From GCA-002282575 sp964519885 (GTDB taxonomy: Bacteria > Pseudomonadota > Gammaproteobacteria > Thiomicrospirales > Thiomicrospiraceae), in NCBI GenBank assembly GCA_964519885.1, contig CAZFLX010000002.1, positions 62,001 through 126,000 of the forward strand: 64,000 nt of DNA, read 5' to 3'. Both the position numbers and the translations under genes were made by a program. Below the pieces are notes generated by a model. It saw only the letters and a list, made by a program, of their open reading frames with translations. It was not told where the DNA came from and did not search any database. Of this stretch, positions 18,893-28,607 are shown one piece after another. The first letter of the stretch is position 1. Each line of letters begins with the position of its first letter.

Positions 18893-20161
18893 GTGTCGAG
18901 TGTTACAGCGGTTCGTGGAATGAACGATATTGCGGGCGAACAGAGTTATTGGTTTGACCAGTTGGAGTTGCAAGCCAGAGCTTTATTGGCTAGTTATGGT
19001 TATCATCATGTACGTTTACCCGTGGTAGAAAAAACGGAGCTGTTTTGTCGCTCTATTGGTGAGGTGACAGACATTGTTGAAAAGGAAATGTATACCTTTG
19101 CTGACCGTAACGGTGATTCATTAACCTTGCGTCCAGAGGGTACAGCAGGTTGTGTTCGCGCTGCGATTGAAAATAGCTGGCTGAACATGGGCGCACAAAA
19201 GCTTTATTATATGGGCCCAATGTTCAGACATGAACGTCCACAAAAAGGTCGTTACCGTCAGTTCTATCAGCTTGGGGTTGAGACTTATGGTTTTGCTGGT
19301 CCCGATATTGATGCGGAATTGATTTTAATAACAGCGCGTTTGTGGAAACAGCTGGGTATTCAGGCGCGTTTGTTGATTAATTCGTTAGGCTCATCTGAGT
19401 CTCGTGCTGCTTACAAAGAAGCCTTAACACAATATTTCTCAGCACATTATGAGCAATTGGATGAAGATTCTCAAAAACGTCTTTATCGAAATCCCTTACG
19501 CATTTTGGATAGTAAGAATCCGGCATTGGCTGAGTCTATTGCCGGTGCACCAAAATTAATCGATTGGTTGGACGAAAGCAGTCAGCAGAGTTTTAATCGT
19601 TTATTAGCTTTGTTAGATGCTAGCGGCGTTAGCTATGAAGTGACACCAACCTTAGTGCGAGGGCTGGATTATTATAATGACACGGTTTTTGAATGGGTGA
19701 CCGATGCTTTAGGGTCACAAGGTACGATTTGTGCGGGCGGACGTTATGATGGATTGGTCACGCAACTGGGTGGTAAACCAACGCCTGCTATCGGTTTTGC
19801 GATGGGCATGGAGCGCGTGGTGGCGTTGATGCAATTGAACGAGTCTGGTTACTCGCCCGTAATCGATGCTTATGTCATTGCTGCAGGAGAAAACGCATCC
19901 TTGCAGGTTCAATCACTGGTTGAAAGTTGGCGCGATCAAGCTCCTCATCTTCGCATGATGGTGCATCATGGTGGTGGTAATTTTAAGTCACAATTCAAAA
20001 AAGCAGATAAGTCTGGGGCACGTTTTGCCCTAGTGTTGGGAGACGATGAAGTGGCTAACCAGCAGGTTGGTATCAAGTTTTTACGTGAAGAAGCAGAACA
20101 GTTAACCTTGTCTTGGACGCAAGTGACTGACTGGTTGCAGACAGCCTTATCACGGGCGTAA
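18893..20161 (+). CDS. hisS: Histidyl-tRNA synthetase
   Basis: Class II aminoacyl-tRNA synthetase charging tRNA-His. Motif 2 is in MGPMFRHERPQKGRYRQF (about residues 105-122); the histidine-specific motifs are LVRGLDYYNDTVFEW (about 256) and AGGRYDGLV. A C-terminal anticodon-binding domain ends the protein. 422 aa, normal. Start GTG at 18893 with AAGGAA upstream. The usual neighbours pilW and ispG are missing between rlmN and hisS. Confidence 0.95.
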   Translation: MSSVTAVRGMNDIAGEQSYWFDQLELQARALLASYGYHHVRLPVVEKTELFCRSIGEVTDIVEKEMYTFADRNGDSLTLRPEGTAGCVRAAIENSWLNMGAQKLYYMGPMFRHERPQKGRYRQFYQLGVETYGFAGPDIDAELILITARLWKQLGIQARLLINSLGSSESRAAYKEALTQYFSAHYEQLDEDSQKRLYRNPLRILDSKNPALAESIAGAPKLIDWLDESSQQSFNRLLALLDASGVSYEVTPTLVRGLDYYNDTVFEWVTDALGSQGTICAGGRYDGLVTQLGGKPTPAIGFAMGMERVVALMQLNESGYSPVIDAYVIAAGENASLQVQSLVESWRDQAPHLRMMVHHGGGNFKSQFKKADKSGARFALVLGDDEVANQQVGIKFLREEAEQLTLSWTQVTDWLQTALSRA

Positions 20162-20196
20162 TCGAATTAATCTAGCATAGACTATTGGGAGAGATG

Positions 20197-20841
20197 ATGA
20201 GCGACGTTCATGAACAACATGAGTTAGAGGCCTTAAAAAGCTGGTGGAAAGCCAATGGTATGGCAATATTAACAGGGAGTGCTTTGGCCATTGCTGGACT
20301 CCTGGGTTGGCAGTCTTATCAGAGTTATGAAAAGGCAAATAGTGAGGCGGCTTCTGCCGGCTATGAAAGTTTGCGTGTTCAAGCTGAACAGAATAATTTT
20401 GCCAGTGTCACGACAGAAGCGAAACAGTTGTTGGTGGATCACGCCGATAGTCCTTATGCAGTGGCCACGGCTTTTTTACTCGCCAAACACGCGATGGAAA
20501 AGTCGGACTGGGAAGATGCCCAAGCACATTTACGTTGGGTCATGATGCATAGTGAAGAAAGTCACTGGCGTTCATTGGCAAGCATTCGTTTGGCGCGCGT
20601 GTTGATTGAAGCGAATAAAGCCGATGAGTCGATTGCCTTATTGGATAAAGAGTCGCCTAACATGAGTCAAGCATTCCAAGGTATGGCTGACTATATTCGT
20701 GGCATGGCTTTTTTGTCATTGAATAAAACCACCGAAGCTGAAAAAGCCTTTGCACAGGCTAAAGCGAATGAGGCCTTGTCAAGCAGTGTGCGTAGTTTGT
20801 CTCAATTGTGGGTTGATGATTTGGCACAGGTAACACCATGA
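20197..20841 (+). CDS. YfgM-type ancillary SecYEG/periplasmic chaperone-associated protein
   Basis: Single-span inner-membrane protein with a periplasmic TPR-like domain. It has a short cytoplasmic N-terminus (EQHELEALKSWWKANG), a transmembrane segment (about residues 19-38) and helical repeats to the end. In relatives YfgM associates with the SecYEG translocon and the chaperone PpiD. Position between hisS and bamB supports the call. The ATG at 20197 has GGGAGAG at good spacing; its stop overlaps bamB. Confidence 0.85.
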   Translation: MSDVHEQHELEALKSWWKANGMAILTGSALAIAGLLGWQSYQSYEKANSEAASAGYESLRVQAEQNNFASVTTEAKQLLVDHADSPYAVATAFLLAKHAMEKSDWEDAQAHLRWVMMHSEESHWRSLASIRLARVLIEANKADESIALLDKESPNMSQAFQGMADYIRGMAFLSLNKTTEAEKAFAQAKANEALSSSVRSLSQLWVDDLAQVTP

Positions 20842-21995
20842 TGAATCGCCGTCAGTTTATTTCGTTGCTTTCGGCTACTGGGCTGTTGATGGCGGGTTGT
20901 AGCCGTAATGAGCCGATTAATCCGCCTACTCCTTTGCAAGCGATTACGCCTAAAGTGACGCTTTCACCTGTTTGGAATCAATCGATTGGTTCAATGGGTC
21001 GTAAAGACGTACCAGGATTAAAAATTGTTGAGCATGATAAAGTTGTTTATGCTGCTGCAGGTAACGGTGGAGTGGCTGCGGTCTCTTTAGAAGGCCAGGT
21101 GCTCTGGCAAGTTAAATTGGAACAAGCATTGGTTTCCGGACCTGCTTTTTCAGAAGTGTCAGAGTTGCTTTACGTCGGTAGTGGACGAGGGCAAGTGTTT
21201 TGTTTAAAAGGCAAAACCGGTGAAGTGTTATGGAAAACTCAAATGGAAACCGAGGTGCTTGCCTTAACAACCGGCTCTGGTCGTCTTTTCGTGCGTACGG
21301 CAGATGGTCGTCTCACAGCATTAGATGCTTTGGCGGGTGATAAGCTGTGGGTGCTAGACCATGATATGCCGTCCTTATCTGTGCGTGGTATGTCTGCTCC
21401 TGTCCGACTGTCGAACGCTATGTTGTTGGGCTGGGAAGATGGAACTGTTGAAGCCATTCTACAAGAAAATGGTGAGCGTGCTTGGGAGGCCCGAATTGCT
21501 TTGCCTCGTGGGCGTACCGACATTGAACGCATGGTTGATGTGCAAGCATCGATCTTAACGGATGGCGTGCGCATTTATGCTTCCGCAACCAACGGTAAAG
21601 TGACTGCACTGGAAGCTCAATCTGGCAATCAACTTTGGAGCAGTGATACGGCTACTTGGGTTGATATGGCTTTGGGTGAGCGGGGCTTATTTGTTGTTGC
21701 TGACGATGACACCGTGCGTGCTTTATCACTGGATACGGGGCGTGTGTTGTGGAAACAGGAAGCACTAAAATATCGTCGTGTGAGTAAAGCAGTGACTTGG
21801 GGCAACTGGGTCGTGATGGCAGATATGCAGGGCGTTTTGCACCTACTGGATGCCGCAGACGGTAGTCTAATTGGTCGAGTGGATGGTGCAGTTAAAGATG
21901 GCCTGGCAGATGGCTTGGCTCTTAACGATCGTCAATTATTATTGTTAGATGTCGCTGGTAATTTAACCTTCTGGCAAGCTGGAAGTGTGGAGTAA
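20838..21995 (+). CDS. bamB: Outer membrane protein assembly factor BamB
   Basis: Lipoprotein subunit of the BAM complex that inserts beta-barrels into the outer membrane. The signal peptide ends in the lipobox LLMAGC (Cys about residue 21). The rest is a PQQ-like beta-propeller with repeats such as VYAAAGNGGVAAVSLEGQVLW, LYVGSGRGQVFCLKG and LFVRTADGRLTALDA. 385 aa, normal; it overlaps yfgM (ATGATGA) and is followed 6 nt later by der. Confidence 0.93.
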   Translation: MMNRRQFISLLSATGLLMAGCSRNEPINPPTPLQAITPKVTLSPVWNQSIGSMGRKDVPGLKIVEHDKVVYAAAGNGGVAAVSLEGQVLWQVKLEQALVSGPAFSEVSELLYVGSGRGQVFCLKGKTGEVLWKTQMETEVLALTTGSGRLFVRTADGRLTALDALAGDKLWVLDHDMPSLSVRGMSAPVRLSNAMLLGWEDGTVEAILQENGERAWEARIALPRGRTDIERMVDVQASILTDGVRIYASATNGKVTALEAQSGNQLWSSDTATWVDMALGERGLFVVADDDTVRALSLDTGRVLWKQEALKYRRVSKAVTWGNWVVMADMQGVLHLLDAADGSLIGRVDGAVKDGLADGLALNDRQLLLLDVAGNLTFWQAGSVE

Positions 21996-22001
21996 GCATT
22001 C

Positions 22002-23420
22002 ATGCAACGTGTCGTCGCCCTGGTTGGCAGACCAAATGTCGGTAAATCGACGCTTTTTAACCGATTAACACGCTCGCGTAATGCGTTGGTTTCTGATTTT
22101 CCTGGTTTGACGCGTGATCGTCAGTATGGCCTAGGTCGATTGGGAGATGAGCCTTACATCGTTGTCGATACGGGCGGCTTGAGTGGTGAAACTGATGGTG
22201 TTGATGTCTTCATGCAACAACAGGTGCAAATGGCGCTAGAAGAAGCCTCAGTGGTGTTTTTTCTGGTCGACGCGAGAGATGGACTGGTACCCCATGACGA
22301 AGTGATTGCAGAGAAAGTGCGAGCCTTAAATAAACCTGTTTATTTGTTAGTCAACAAGAGTGAAGGCTTAGCGGAGTCGCGCGCGCAAAATGACTTCTTT
22401 AGTTTAGGCTTGGGTGAGCCCATTCCGATTTCATCGGCTCATGGCGACAACATTCAAGCGCTCATGCAATCGACTTTTGATACCTTGCGCGAGCAAGATG
22501 AAGGTGTCGAGAGTTCAGTGACGACACTAGCACCGGGTATTCGGATTGCGGTGGTTGGTCGTCCGAATGTCGGAAAGTCAACGCTGATTAACCGCATGGT
22601 GGGAGAAGAGCGTGTCATCGCTTATGACATGCCTGGTACCACGCGTGACAGCATTTTTGTCCCTTTTGAGCGCGATGAACAGCAATATACCTTGATTGAT
22701 ACTGCGGGGATTCGTCGTCGTGCGCGTGTTAATGACATGATCGAAAAGTTCAGTGTGATTAAAGCACTGCAAGCCATGGAAGCGGCTCATGTGGTGATTG
22801 TCATGCTGGATGGTTCCGAAGGCATTACCGACCAAGATTTGCATCTGGTTGGCATGGCGTTGGAAGCGGGGCGAGGGTTGATTCTGGCCATTAATAAGTG
22901 GGATGGTCTAACTAAAGATCAGCGTGAACACGTGAAAGGACAAATTGATTTACGCTTGCAGTTTGCTTCTTATGCCGAACATCATTTTATTTCTGCCTTG
23001 CATGGTACGGGTGTCGGTTTACTATTGGGCATGGTTAAGCAGGTTTATGCCGCAGCGACGCGTCAACTGTCAACGCCAGCGCTGACGCGTGAGTTGCAAG
23101 AAGCTCAGTTGGTGCATCAACCACCTTTGGTGCGTGGTCGTCGTGTCAAAATGCGTTACGCCCATACCGGTGGGCACAATCCGCCCATTATTGTTATTCA
23201 TGGCAATCAGTTGGAAGATATGCCCAGCGCGTACACGCGTTACTTGGAGCAGCGTTTCCGTAAAGCCTTTGATTTGTATGGTACGCCCGTGCGTATTGAA
23301 TACAAAACCAGTGAAAACCCTTACGAAGATAAGCCAAACAAGCTATCGGAGCGGCAAATTAAACGTAAAAAACGTTTGGTTAAATTTGTAAAAAAGGCAG
23401 AAAAACGTAAACGTCGTTAG
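22002..23420 (+). CDS. der: Ribosome-associated double GTPase Der (EngA)
   Basis: Tandem-G-domain GTPase needed for 50S subunit maturation. Two complete GTPase domains are visible: GRPNVGKSTLFN (about residue 8) and GRPNVGKSTLIN (about 187), each with a DTGG/DTAG loop and an NK(S/W)(E/D) motif. A C-terminal KH-like domain and a basic tail (KKAEKRKRR) follow. 472 aa, normal. Confidence 0.97.
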   Translation: MQRVVALVGRPNVGKSTLFNRLTRSRNALVSDFPGLTRDRQYGLGRLGDEPYIVVDTGGLSGETDGVDVFMQQQVQMALEEASVVFFLVDARDGLVPHDEVIAEKVRALNKPVYLLVNKSEGLAESRAQNDFFSLGLGEPIPISSAHGDNIQALMQSTFDTLREQDEGVESSVTTLAPGIRIAVVGRPNVGKSTLINRMVGEERVIAYDMPGTTRDSIFVPFERDEQQYTLIDTAGIRRRARVNDMIEKFSVIKALQAMEAAHVVIVMLDGSEGITDQDLHLVGMALEAGRGLILAINKWDGLTKDQREHVKGQIDLRLQFASYAEHHFISALHGTGVGLLLGMVKQVYAAATRQLSTPALTRELQEAQLVHQPPLVRGRRVKMRYAHTGGHNPPIIVIHGNQLEDMPSAYTRYLEQRFRKAFDLYGTPVRIEYKTSENPYEDKPNKLSERQIKRKKRLVKFVKKAEKRKRR

Positions 23421-23492
23421 GCGATGCTTTTTTAGGCATAGTGTTTGCTTGATAAGTCGTTAATACATCATCATTTCTGAGCGAGCCTTTAC

Positions 23493-25109
23493 ATGAAAGC
23501 TTTTAATGCCTTATCTATGCAGCGCAAACTCTGGCTTAGTTTATTGCCAGGGATGCTGCTGTCTTTGATAAGTGTGGTATTGGTGGTATTGACGTTGAAT
23601 CAAGAAATAAATGCTAGGCCTGCTCAGCCTGTGGTAGTGTCCTCGAATGAACCCTTAGCGACAGCCCCACTTATTCAGTCGTTACCAATCGAATCTTCCT
23701 CTGAACTCTCTGAAGTACTAGCGGTGTTGTCTTTGGAAGCACAACTTGATAGTGGTTTTGCTCTGAGTTGGTTGCCATTGCAAGCAGAGCATAATGCGTT
23801 GTTTTCATTAATGCGTTGGTCGCAAATGGATGGGGTACAACAAGAAGCCGCTCAAACTTATGATCGTTTATTGTTAAGCGTTGCGGATTTGCAAGCCGAT
23901 CAAGCTTTATGGTCTGATCCGGTTAATCTTAACCTGCCAAAATATGTGTTGGCTTTGCAACAACAATGGCAAGTGTTTCAACAAGCTATTTCTCCTATAA
24001 ATCCAAATTTGAATCAACAACCTTCTGAGTTAAATCACCTAAACAATAGTGAAGTTGATCCAAGCCAAGAGACATCGTTTTCTAGTTTACAATTTGCCTT
24101 ACTGGTTAGCTTAATATTAACGCTATGTTGGTGGCTGTTGGTCGTTGTATGGTGGGTGGGTTATTGGCAACAAGTATGGCTTCCCAGTTTGCATCAATCG
24201 GGTTTAGCACATCAATCTGGCGATGAAATGCAATGGCTAATGCTTGCCTCGCGTCAACGTAACCAAGAAAAACAGCAACTAAACCAGGTGTTGGCGCATT
24301 GGGAAACCTATCAAGGTCAAATTAGCGGCCAAATGCAGGTATTGCAAGCTGCCAAGTCACAAACCCATCAATGGATGTTGGATCAACAGCAGGCCAGCGG
24401 AAGGTTGTCGCAAAGCTTGACTAGAATGCAACAAACCGCTCAAGCAATGAGTGTGTTGCTTGATCGTAGCGGTAATCAAATAAGCGGAAGCTTAGCTCAG
24501 GCACAGCAAGGTCAACATACCATGCAACAGATGCGTCAAACCATGCTTACGTTCACCACGGAATTGTCGCATATTCAATCGGCTGTATCTCGATTGGTGG
24601 TGGATGGTCAATCGGTAGGACAAGTGCTGAAAGCGATTCAAGGCATTTCGGAGCAAATCGCTATGCTGTCGTTAAACGCAGCGATTGAAGCCGCTCGTGC
24701 AGGTGAATATGGTCGTGGTTTTGCCGTAGTGGCAGACGAGGTGCGTCGTTTAGCCAATAAAACGCAAGAATCAACCGACGAAATTCGTCAGATTGTCGAT
24801 AATATTCAACAGGCAACGGCAGATGTGGATAGTGCATTAACGCGCAGTCGTGATTCACATCAGGTCAGCCTACAAACTACGGAACAAGCCTTGGATTGGT
24901 TGACACCTTTGTCCGCCGATTTGGCTAGCGCTAATGAACACTTGCAGCAAAGTAATGCACAGATGTTATCTTGGCAAGCAGAAGCCGAGCAAACCCAGCA
25001 ATATGTGACACAACTTAAACCCACGACGGCTTCAACGCAATTAGTACAAGGTGTTGACCAGTTATCTCGTGTTGTGCAGCAACGTCCGATGCCTGCTAAA
25101 CGCACTTAA
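23493..25109 (+). CDS. Methyl-accepting chemotaxis protein
   Basis: Transmembrane chemoreceptor. First membrane segment at about residues 13-35 (LSLLPGMLLSLISVVLVVLT), a poorly conserved periplasmic part, second span at about 203-225 (LILTLCWWLLVVVWWVGYW), then a long Gln-rich coiled coil. The signalling tip is the clear family hallmark: MLSLNAAIEAARAGEYGRGF and VVADEVRRLANKTQES (about 390-428), which contacts CheA/CheW. No HAMP is obvious and the C-terminus lacks a CheR-docking pentapeptide. The ligand is unknown. Confidence 0.9.
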   Translation: MKAFNALSMQRKLWLSLLPGMLLSLISVVLVVLTLNQEINARPAQPVVVSSNEPLATAPLIQSLPIESSSELSEVLAVLSLEAQLDSGFALSWLPLQAEHNALFSLMRWSQMDGVQQEAAQTYDRLLLSVADLQADQALWSDPVNLNLPKYVLALQQQWQVFQQAISPINPNLNQQPSELNHLNNSEVDPSQETSFSSLQFALLVSLILTLCWWLLVVVWWVGYWQQVWLPSLHQSGLAHQSGDEMQWLMLASRQRNQEKQQLNQVLAHWETYQGQISGQMQVLQAAKSQTHQWMLDQQQASGRLSQSLTRMQQTAQAMSVLLDRSGNQISGSLAQAQQGQHTMQQMRQTMLTFTTELSHIQSAVSRLVVDGQSVGQVLKAIQGISEQIAMLSLNAAIEAARAGEYGRGFAVVADEVRRLANKTQESTDEIRQIVDNIQQATADVDSALTRSRDSHQVSLQTTEQALDWLTPLSADLASANEHLQQSNAQMLSWQAEAEQTQQYVTQLKPTTASTQLVQGVDQLSRVVQQRPMPAKRT

Positions 25110-25131
25110 TTCATCAATAGGATTCACATAT

Positions 25132-26037
25132 ATGGCGCGTCGATCGACACGAAAATCAGCCGTTTCTAAATCCTCGTCTTCTTTGCTTCGAGTGGTCATT
25201 TATGCGATTGTTGCCTTGGCGATTAGCTATTGGCTGACACATCAGTTGCCTGCCAGTGTCACGGCAACCACGCCCTTTGCGGCACTTAACTCAAACTCGA
25301 CTTTGCCCTTTGGTTGGCCTGTACCTATTTCTGATATTAAAGTCATCGATCCTGTTCAGTTGCTGGAAAATAAATGCTACGACGTGGGTTACAGTAATGC
25401 ACGTGCCAATCCATTATGGGTCACTTATCGCTTAACCCGGCATAAAGATGATGGTGTTGATAAACGTCAATCTAAGTTCATTACCGACAGCCGAACTTCG
25501 GCACAGATTGTACATGAACATTACAATCGTTCGGGTTATGATCGTGGTCACATGGCGCCCAATCATGCGATTGGTGCTTTATGCGACGATGAAGCGCAAA
25601 AAGAAACCTTTTTGATGACCAATATTTCACCGCAGAGCAAGGCGTTAAATCAGCGTTGGTGGGAGCGATTAGAAAGGGTTGAATTCAATCACTTTACGCG
25701 TATTTTTGATAAAGTTTGGGTGATTGCTGGTCCTGTGTTTGCTGACTATCCCATTAGCTTACCTAATGGTCCTGTTCAATTACCATCAGAGTTTTACAAA
25801 ATTTACCTAGCGGAAAGAGCAGGTCAGTGGCATGTATTAGCTTTTTTAGTCGATCAGGGTGTTGAAGGTAAAGAGCCACTTTCTCAATATCGCACCACGA
25901 TTGCTGACATTGAAGCGAAAACTGGATTGGATTTTTTACCTGAACTATCCTCAGAAATTAAGCAAGGTTTAATTGCGGACAGTCAGGATGGCGCATGGAA
26001 ACTCAACGAAGTTGATTTGATTCCCACACGCTACTAA
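25132..26037 (+). CDS. DNA/RNA non-specific endonuclease (NUC1 family), membrane-anchored or secreted
   Basis: Sugar-nonspecific beta-beta-alpha-Me nuclease. The active-site motif is GYDRGHMAPNHA (about residues 137-148, with the catalytic His) and a downstream metal-binding Asn in MTNISPQSKALNQRWW. A basic N-terminus precedes one hydrophobic segment (about 22-38), which acts as a signal anchor or uncleaved signal. The start at 25132 is chosen for its upstream AGGA; a longer frame overlaps the chemoreceptor gene. Likely periplasmic nucleic acid degradation. Confidence 0.88.
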   Translation: MARRSTRKSAVSKSSSSLLRVVIYAIVALAISYWLTHQLPASVTATTPFAALNSNSTLPFGWPVPISDIKVIDPVQLLENKCYDVGYSNARANPLWVTYRLTRHKDDGVDKRQSKFITDSRTSAQIVHEHYNRSGYDRGHMAPNHAIGALCDDEAQKETFLMTNISPQSKALNQRWWERLERVEFNHFTRIFDKVWVIAGPVFADYPISLPNGPVQLPSEFYKIYLAERAGQWHVLAFLVDQGVEGKEPLSQYRTTIADIEAKTGLDFLPELSSEIKQGLIADSQDGAWKLNEVDLIPTRY

Positions 26038-26054
26038 AACGAAAGTGTGGGGGA

Positions 26055-26867
26055 TTAACGATGCTGTTGAATCCATTCTGGCCAAGCGGTAGCTAGTGCA
26101 GGGCAAGCGCCAACAGCAGAGCGAGCGCTTAAACTCAGTGGCGCTTGCAGAATCGGTTGTGCAGAGAGTGTTTGTGCGAGACAACCAGCTTCTTCAGCGA
26201 TTAATGCGCCTGCAGCAAAATCCCACAATTTTTGCTTGCCATGCAAATAAGTTTGAATACGTCCCATCGCCAACCAGCACCAGTCTAAGGCAACAGAGCC
26301 AAAACTACGCTGAGAATGGTAGGGATGTTGCTGACCGATGGCTTGAGCTAAGGATGCTTCTAATCGTTTGGTATCGATAATTGCCATGCTATGTTTGAGT
26401 TGACCACTGTGTTCAGCTGATTCACGTATTAGGGATTGTGTATTGAGCCAAGCGCCTTCGCCACGCACAGCATGAAAACATTCTTTTCGGTTGGGGTCGT
26501 ACACCATGCCAGCCACTACTTCGCCCTGTTGCAACAAGGCACAGCTCACCGCATAAACCGGAATACCATGACTGAAGTTACTGGTGCCATCGAGTGGGTC
26601 TAACAACCAGCAGTTTCCCGTCGTTAACACCGCTTGTTGTTCAGCTTCGCTCATCTCTTCGCCAAGTACGGGAATATCCGGAAAGTGTTTTAGCAAACAA
26701 GCACTGATGGCATGTTGCAGTGCTAAGTCAGTTTCAGTAATTAAACTACCATCGCTTTTACGATCACTGTGCTGGCGGCCTTGACTGACATGGTCAAAAA
26801 TCTGTTGTGCGGTTTGCACGACATCCAATCTTAAAGACTGCCATTGCGTTAAAAATTCTTGATTCAT
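26055..26867 (-). CDS. Inositol monophosphatase-family protein (SuhB-like)
   Basis: Metal-dependent sugar/inositol phosphatase fold. Motifs: LGEEMSEAE (metal-ligand Glu), WLLDPLDGTSNFSHGIPVYAV pieces (about residues 82-102) and the C-terminal WDFAAGALIAEEAG. The 270 aa length is normal. It could be SuhB, CysQ-like or another paralogue; substrate not determinable. Convergent with the nuclease gene, and its ATG overlaps the stop of the CcsA-like gene. Confidence 0.85.
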   Translation of the reverse strand: MNQEFLTQWQSLRLDVVQTAQQIFDHVSQGRQHSDRKSDGSLITETDLALQHAISACLLKHFPDIPVLGEEMSEAEQQAVLTTGNCWLLDPLDGTSNFSHGIPVYAVSCALLQQGEVVAGMVYDPNRKECFHAVRGEGAWLNTQSLIRESAEHSGQLKHSMAIIDTKRLEASLAQAIGQQHPYHSQRSFGSVALDWCWLAMGRIQTYLHGKQKLWDFAAGALIAEEAGCLAQTLSAQPILQAPLSLSARSAVGACPALATAWPEWIQQHR

Positions 26868-27646
26868 GTGATTATTACTTCAATAACAAATTGCGAACCG
26901 GCATAGCCCAGTACAATCATGGCGTAGCCCCAAAGCACCAAACGAGCGGCACGCTGTCCACGCCAGCCATATTTAATATGCCCCCAAATCAGGGTGGCTA
27001 AGAGCAGCCAACTGATGATTGAGAAAAAGGTTTTGTGGGCAACATGCTGCGCAATCATATTGTCAACAAAAATGGCACCGCTGAGTAGTGCAAAACTGAG
27101 CGTAATGAAGCTCGCAACCAACCATTCAAACAATGTGTGTTCCATCAGAGCCAAAGGGGGCAAGGCTCCCAATAAACCGTGCCATTTGCGTTCGCGTAAG
27201 CGCTTTTCTTGAAAAATAATTAAGGCAGCTTGAGCGGCAGCCAAGCCAAGCAAAGTATAAGCAATTAATGAGGCTAAAGCATGGATACCAATGCCCATGG
27301 CAAGGATGTGTGGTGGCGGTAACAGTGGAGCAAGCCATAGACTTAGAAGGCTCAGTGGAAACACGATGATACCCAGTGATTCCATAGGCTTTTTGAGGCT
27401 ACTAATAATGACCAATAAAGTGGATAACCAGCCCGCTAAACTGAGACTAACACCCAGTCCCATATGAATGGTGGCATCGTCTAACAAGGTACCCCACAAT
27501 AATATGCCATGAATGATGCTAGCTAGAACAACAAATCCGAGACTGACGTTCCTTGCCCAAGGAAGTTGATAGCCTCTCATACGTGCAAAGAGTAATGCCG
27601 TGCTGAATAAGTAAGCGAAAGATGCAATAAAAATGAGTTTACTCAT
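26864..27646 (-). CDS. Cytochrome c assembly (CcsA/HemX-type, YpjD-like) membrane protein
   Basis: Polytopic inner-membrane protein with about eight predicted spans of the CcmC/CcsA/HemX superfamily; YpjD-like members usually lie beside ffh in gammaproteobacteria. The start at 27646 (MSKLIFIASFAYLFST) is preferred over an in-frame ATG at 27682. Here ffh is not on the other side: the next gene is parA of the mobile element, so the chromosomal neighbourhood is interrupted at this point. Confidence 0.8.
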   Translation of the reverse strand: MSKLIFIASFAYLFSTALLFARMRGYQLPWARNVSLGFVVLASIIHGILLWGTLLDDATIHMGLGVSLSLAGWLSTLLVIISSLKKPMESLGIIVFPLSLLSLWLAPLLPPPHILAMGIGIHALASLIAYTLLGLAAAQAALIIFQEKRLRERKWHGLLGALPPLALMEHTLFEWLVASFITLSFALLSGAIFVDNMIAQHVAHKTFFSIISWLLLATLIWGHIKYGWRGQRAARLVLWGYAMIVLGYAGSQFVIEVIIT

Positions 27647-27770
27647 AGGTTTTTCCAATTTAGGGCGCAGAAGAAAGTTCACCCTCGCTTATAATAGCAA
27701 ATATAAGGAATGCACAGAATAGGACTTAGATTTTTCATGCTGCTTCGCCCTAACAAAGGCGGAACAGGAT
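27647..27770. other. Probable chromosome / mobile-element junction interval
   Basis: Between the CcsA-like gene (minus strand) and parA (plus strand) lie 124 bp holding both 5' regions. An 8-bp inverted pair TTAGGGCG (27660-27667) and CGCCCTAA (27746-27753) is present. There is no tRNA gene or recognisable att repeat, and the other end of the element is outside the window, so the exact junction cannot be fixed. Confidence 0.4.
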
Positions 27771-28607
27771 ATGATAAAAATTGCAGTCGTTTCAACTAAA
27801 GGCGGTGTCGGTAAAACGACTACATCCGCGAATCTCGGTGCGTTATTGGCAGAAATGGGGATGCGAGTCCTCTTGGTTGATGCCGATACTCAGCCATCTC
27901 TTTCTAAAATTTTCGATATTCAGCAAGCTAAAAATGGCATTTCGCATGTCATGATGAATGCGGCGATTACGACCGATGAAATTTCAACAGTAGACATCGA
28001 ATTTGAGCATGGTTGTCTTGATCTGATTACCTCTGATTCTGCCGATGGCTCATTGGGTAATTGGTTGATCAATCGAGCGGATCGCCTCTATCGCTTGCAG
28101 TCTCCGTTAGCGAATCCTGAATTATCTGATCTCTACGACATCGTTATCATCGACACGCCAGGCGCCGTCGGTCCATTGCTGGATGCTGCCATTTTAGCAG
28201 CCGACATTCTGATTTCCCCAGTTGTGACCGAAACAGTTGCCGCTCGTGAGTTTGAGCAAGGCACGATTGCATTGCTAGATCGATTTGAGTGTTTGCCATC
28301 GTTACGTTTACCACCGATTAAGGTTGTCTTGTATCGTCAAGACAGAACCAATGATGCCAAACAAGTTGCCGACTATATCCGTGGCGCACACTTACGACTT
28401 AAAGGTCGAGTTGAGGTGCTCAATACCGTGGTACCTCAGTCTAAAGCCTACAAAGAAGCCGCTACCAAGCGACTACCCGTGCATCGTCATGACTACAAAG
28501 CCACCTCATCAACACCCTGCGCTTCTGAAGTGTTTCACAGTCTTGTATTTGAACTTTTCCCTAACCTCGCCTTGGCGGGCATTAAAAGTGGCTGGGAGGC
28601 ACGTTAA
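27771..28607 (+). CDS. parA: ParA-family partition ATPase of the element
   Basis: Deviant-Walker ATPase for segregation of the element. STKGGVGKTTTSANLGALL (residues 7-25) holds the Walker A loop; DLYDIVIIDTPGAVGPLLDA (about 119-138) holds Walker B. 278 aa, without an N-terminal DNA-binding domain. The stop/start ATGA overlap with parB shows one operon. ParA and ParB at the edge of an island is typical for large integrating conjugative elements of the PFGI-1/ICEHin1056 kind. Confidence 0.92.
   Translation: MIKIAVVSTKGGVGKTTTSANLGALLAEMGMRVLLVDADTQPSLSKIFDIQQAKNGISHVMMNAAITTDEISTVDIEFEHGCLDLITSDSADGSLGNWLINRADRLYRLQSPLANPELSDLYDIVIIDTPGAVGPLLDAAILAADILISPVVTETVAAREFEQGTIALLDRFECLPSLRLPPIKVVLYRQDRTNDAKQVADYIRGAHLRLKGRVEVLNTVVPQSKAYKEAATKRLPVHRHDYKATSSTPCASEVFHSLVFELFPNLALAGIKSGWEAR

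Noticed and set aside
23493..26037. Chemoreceptor and nuclease as mobile cargo
   Set aside because: Both lie between normal chromosomal genes with similar base composition and no repeats or recombinase around them.
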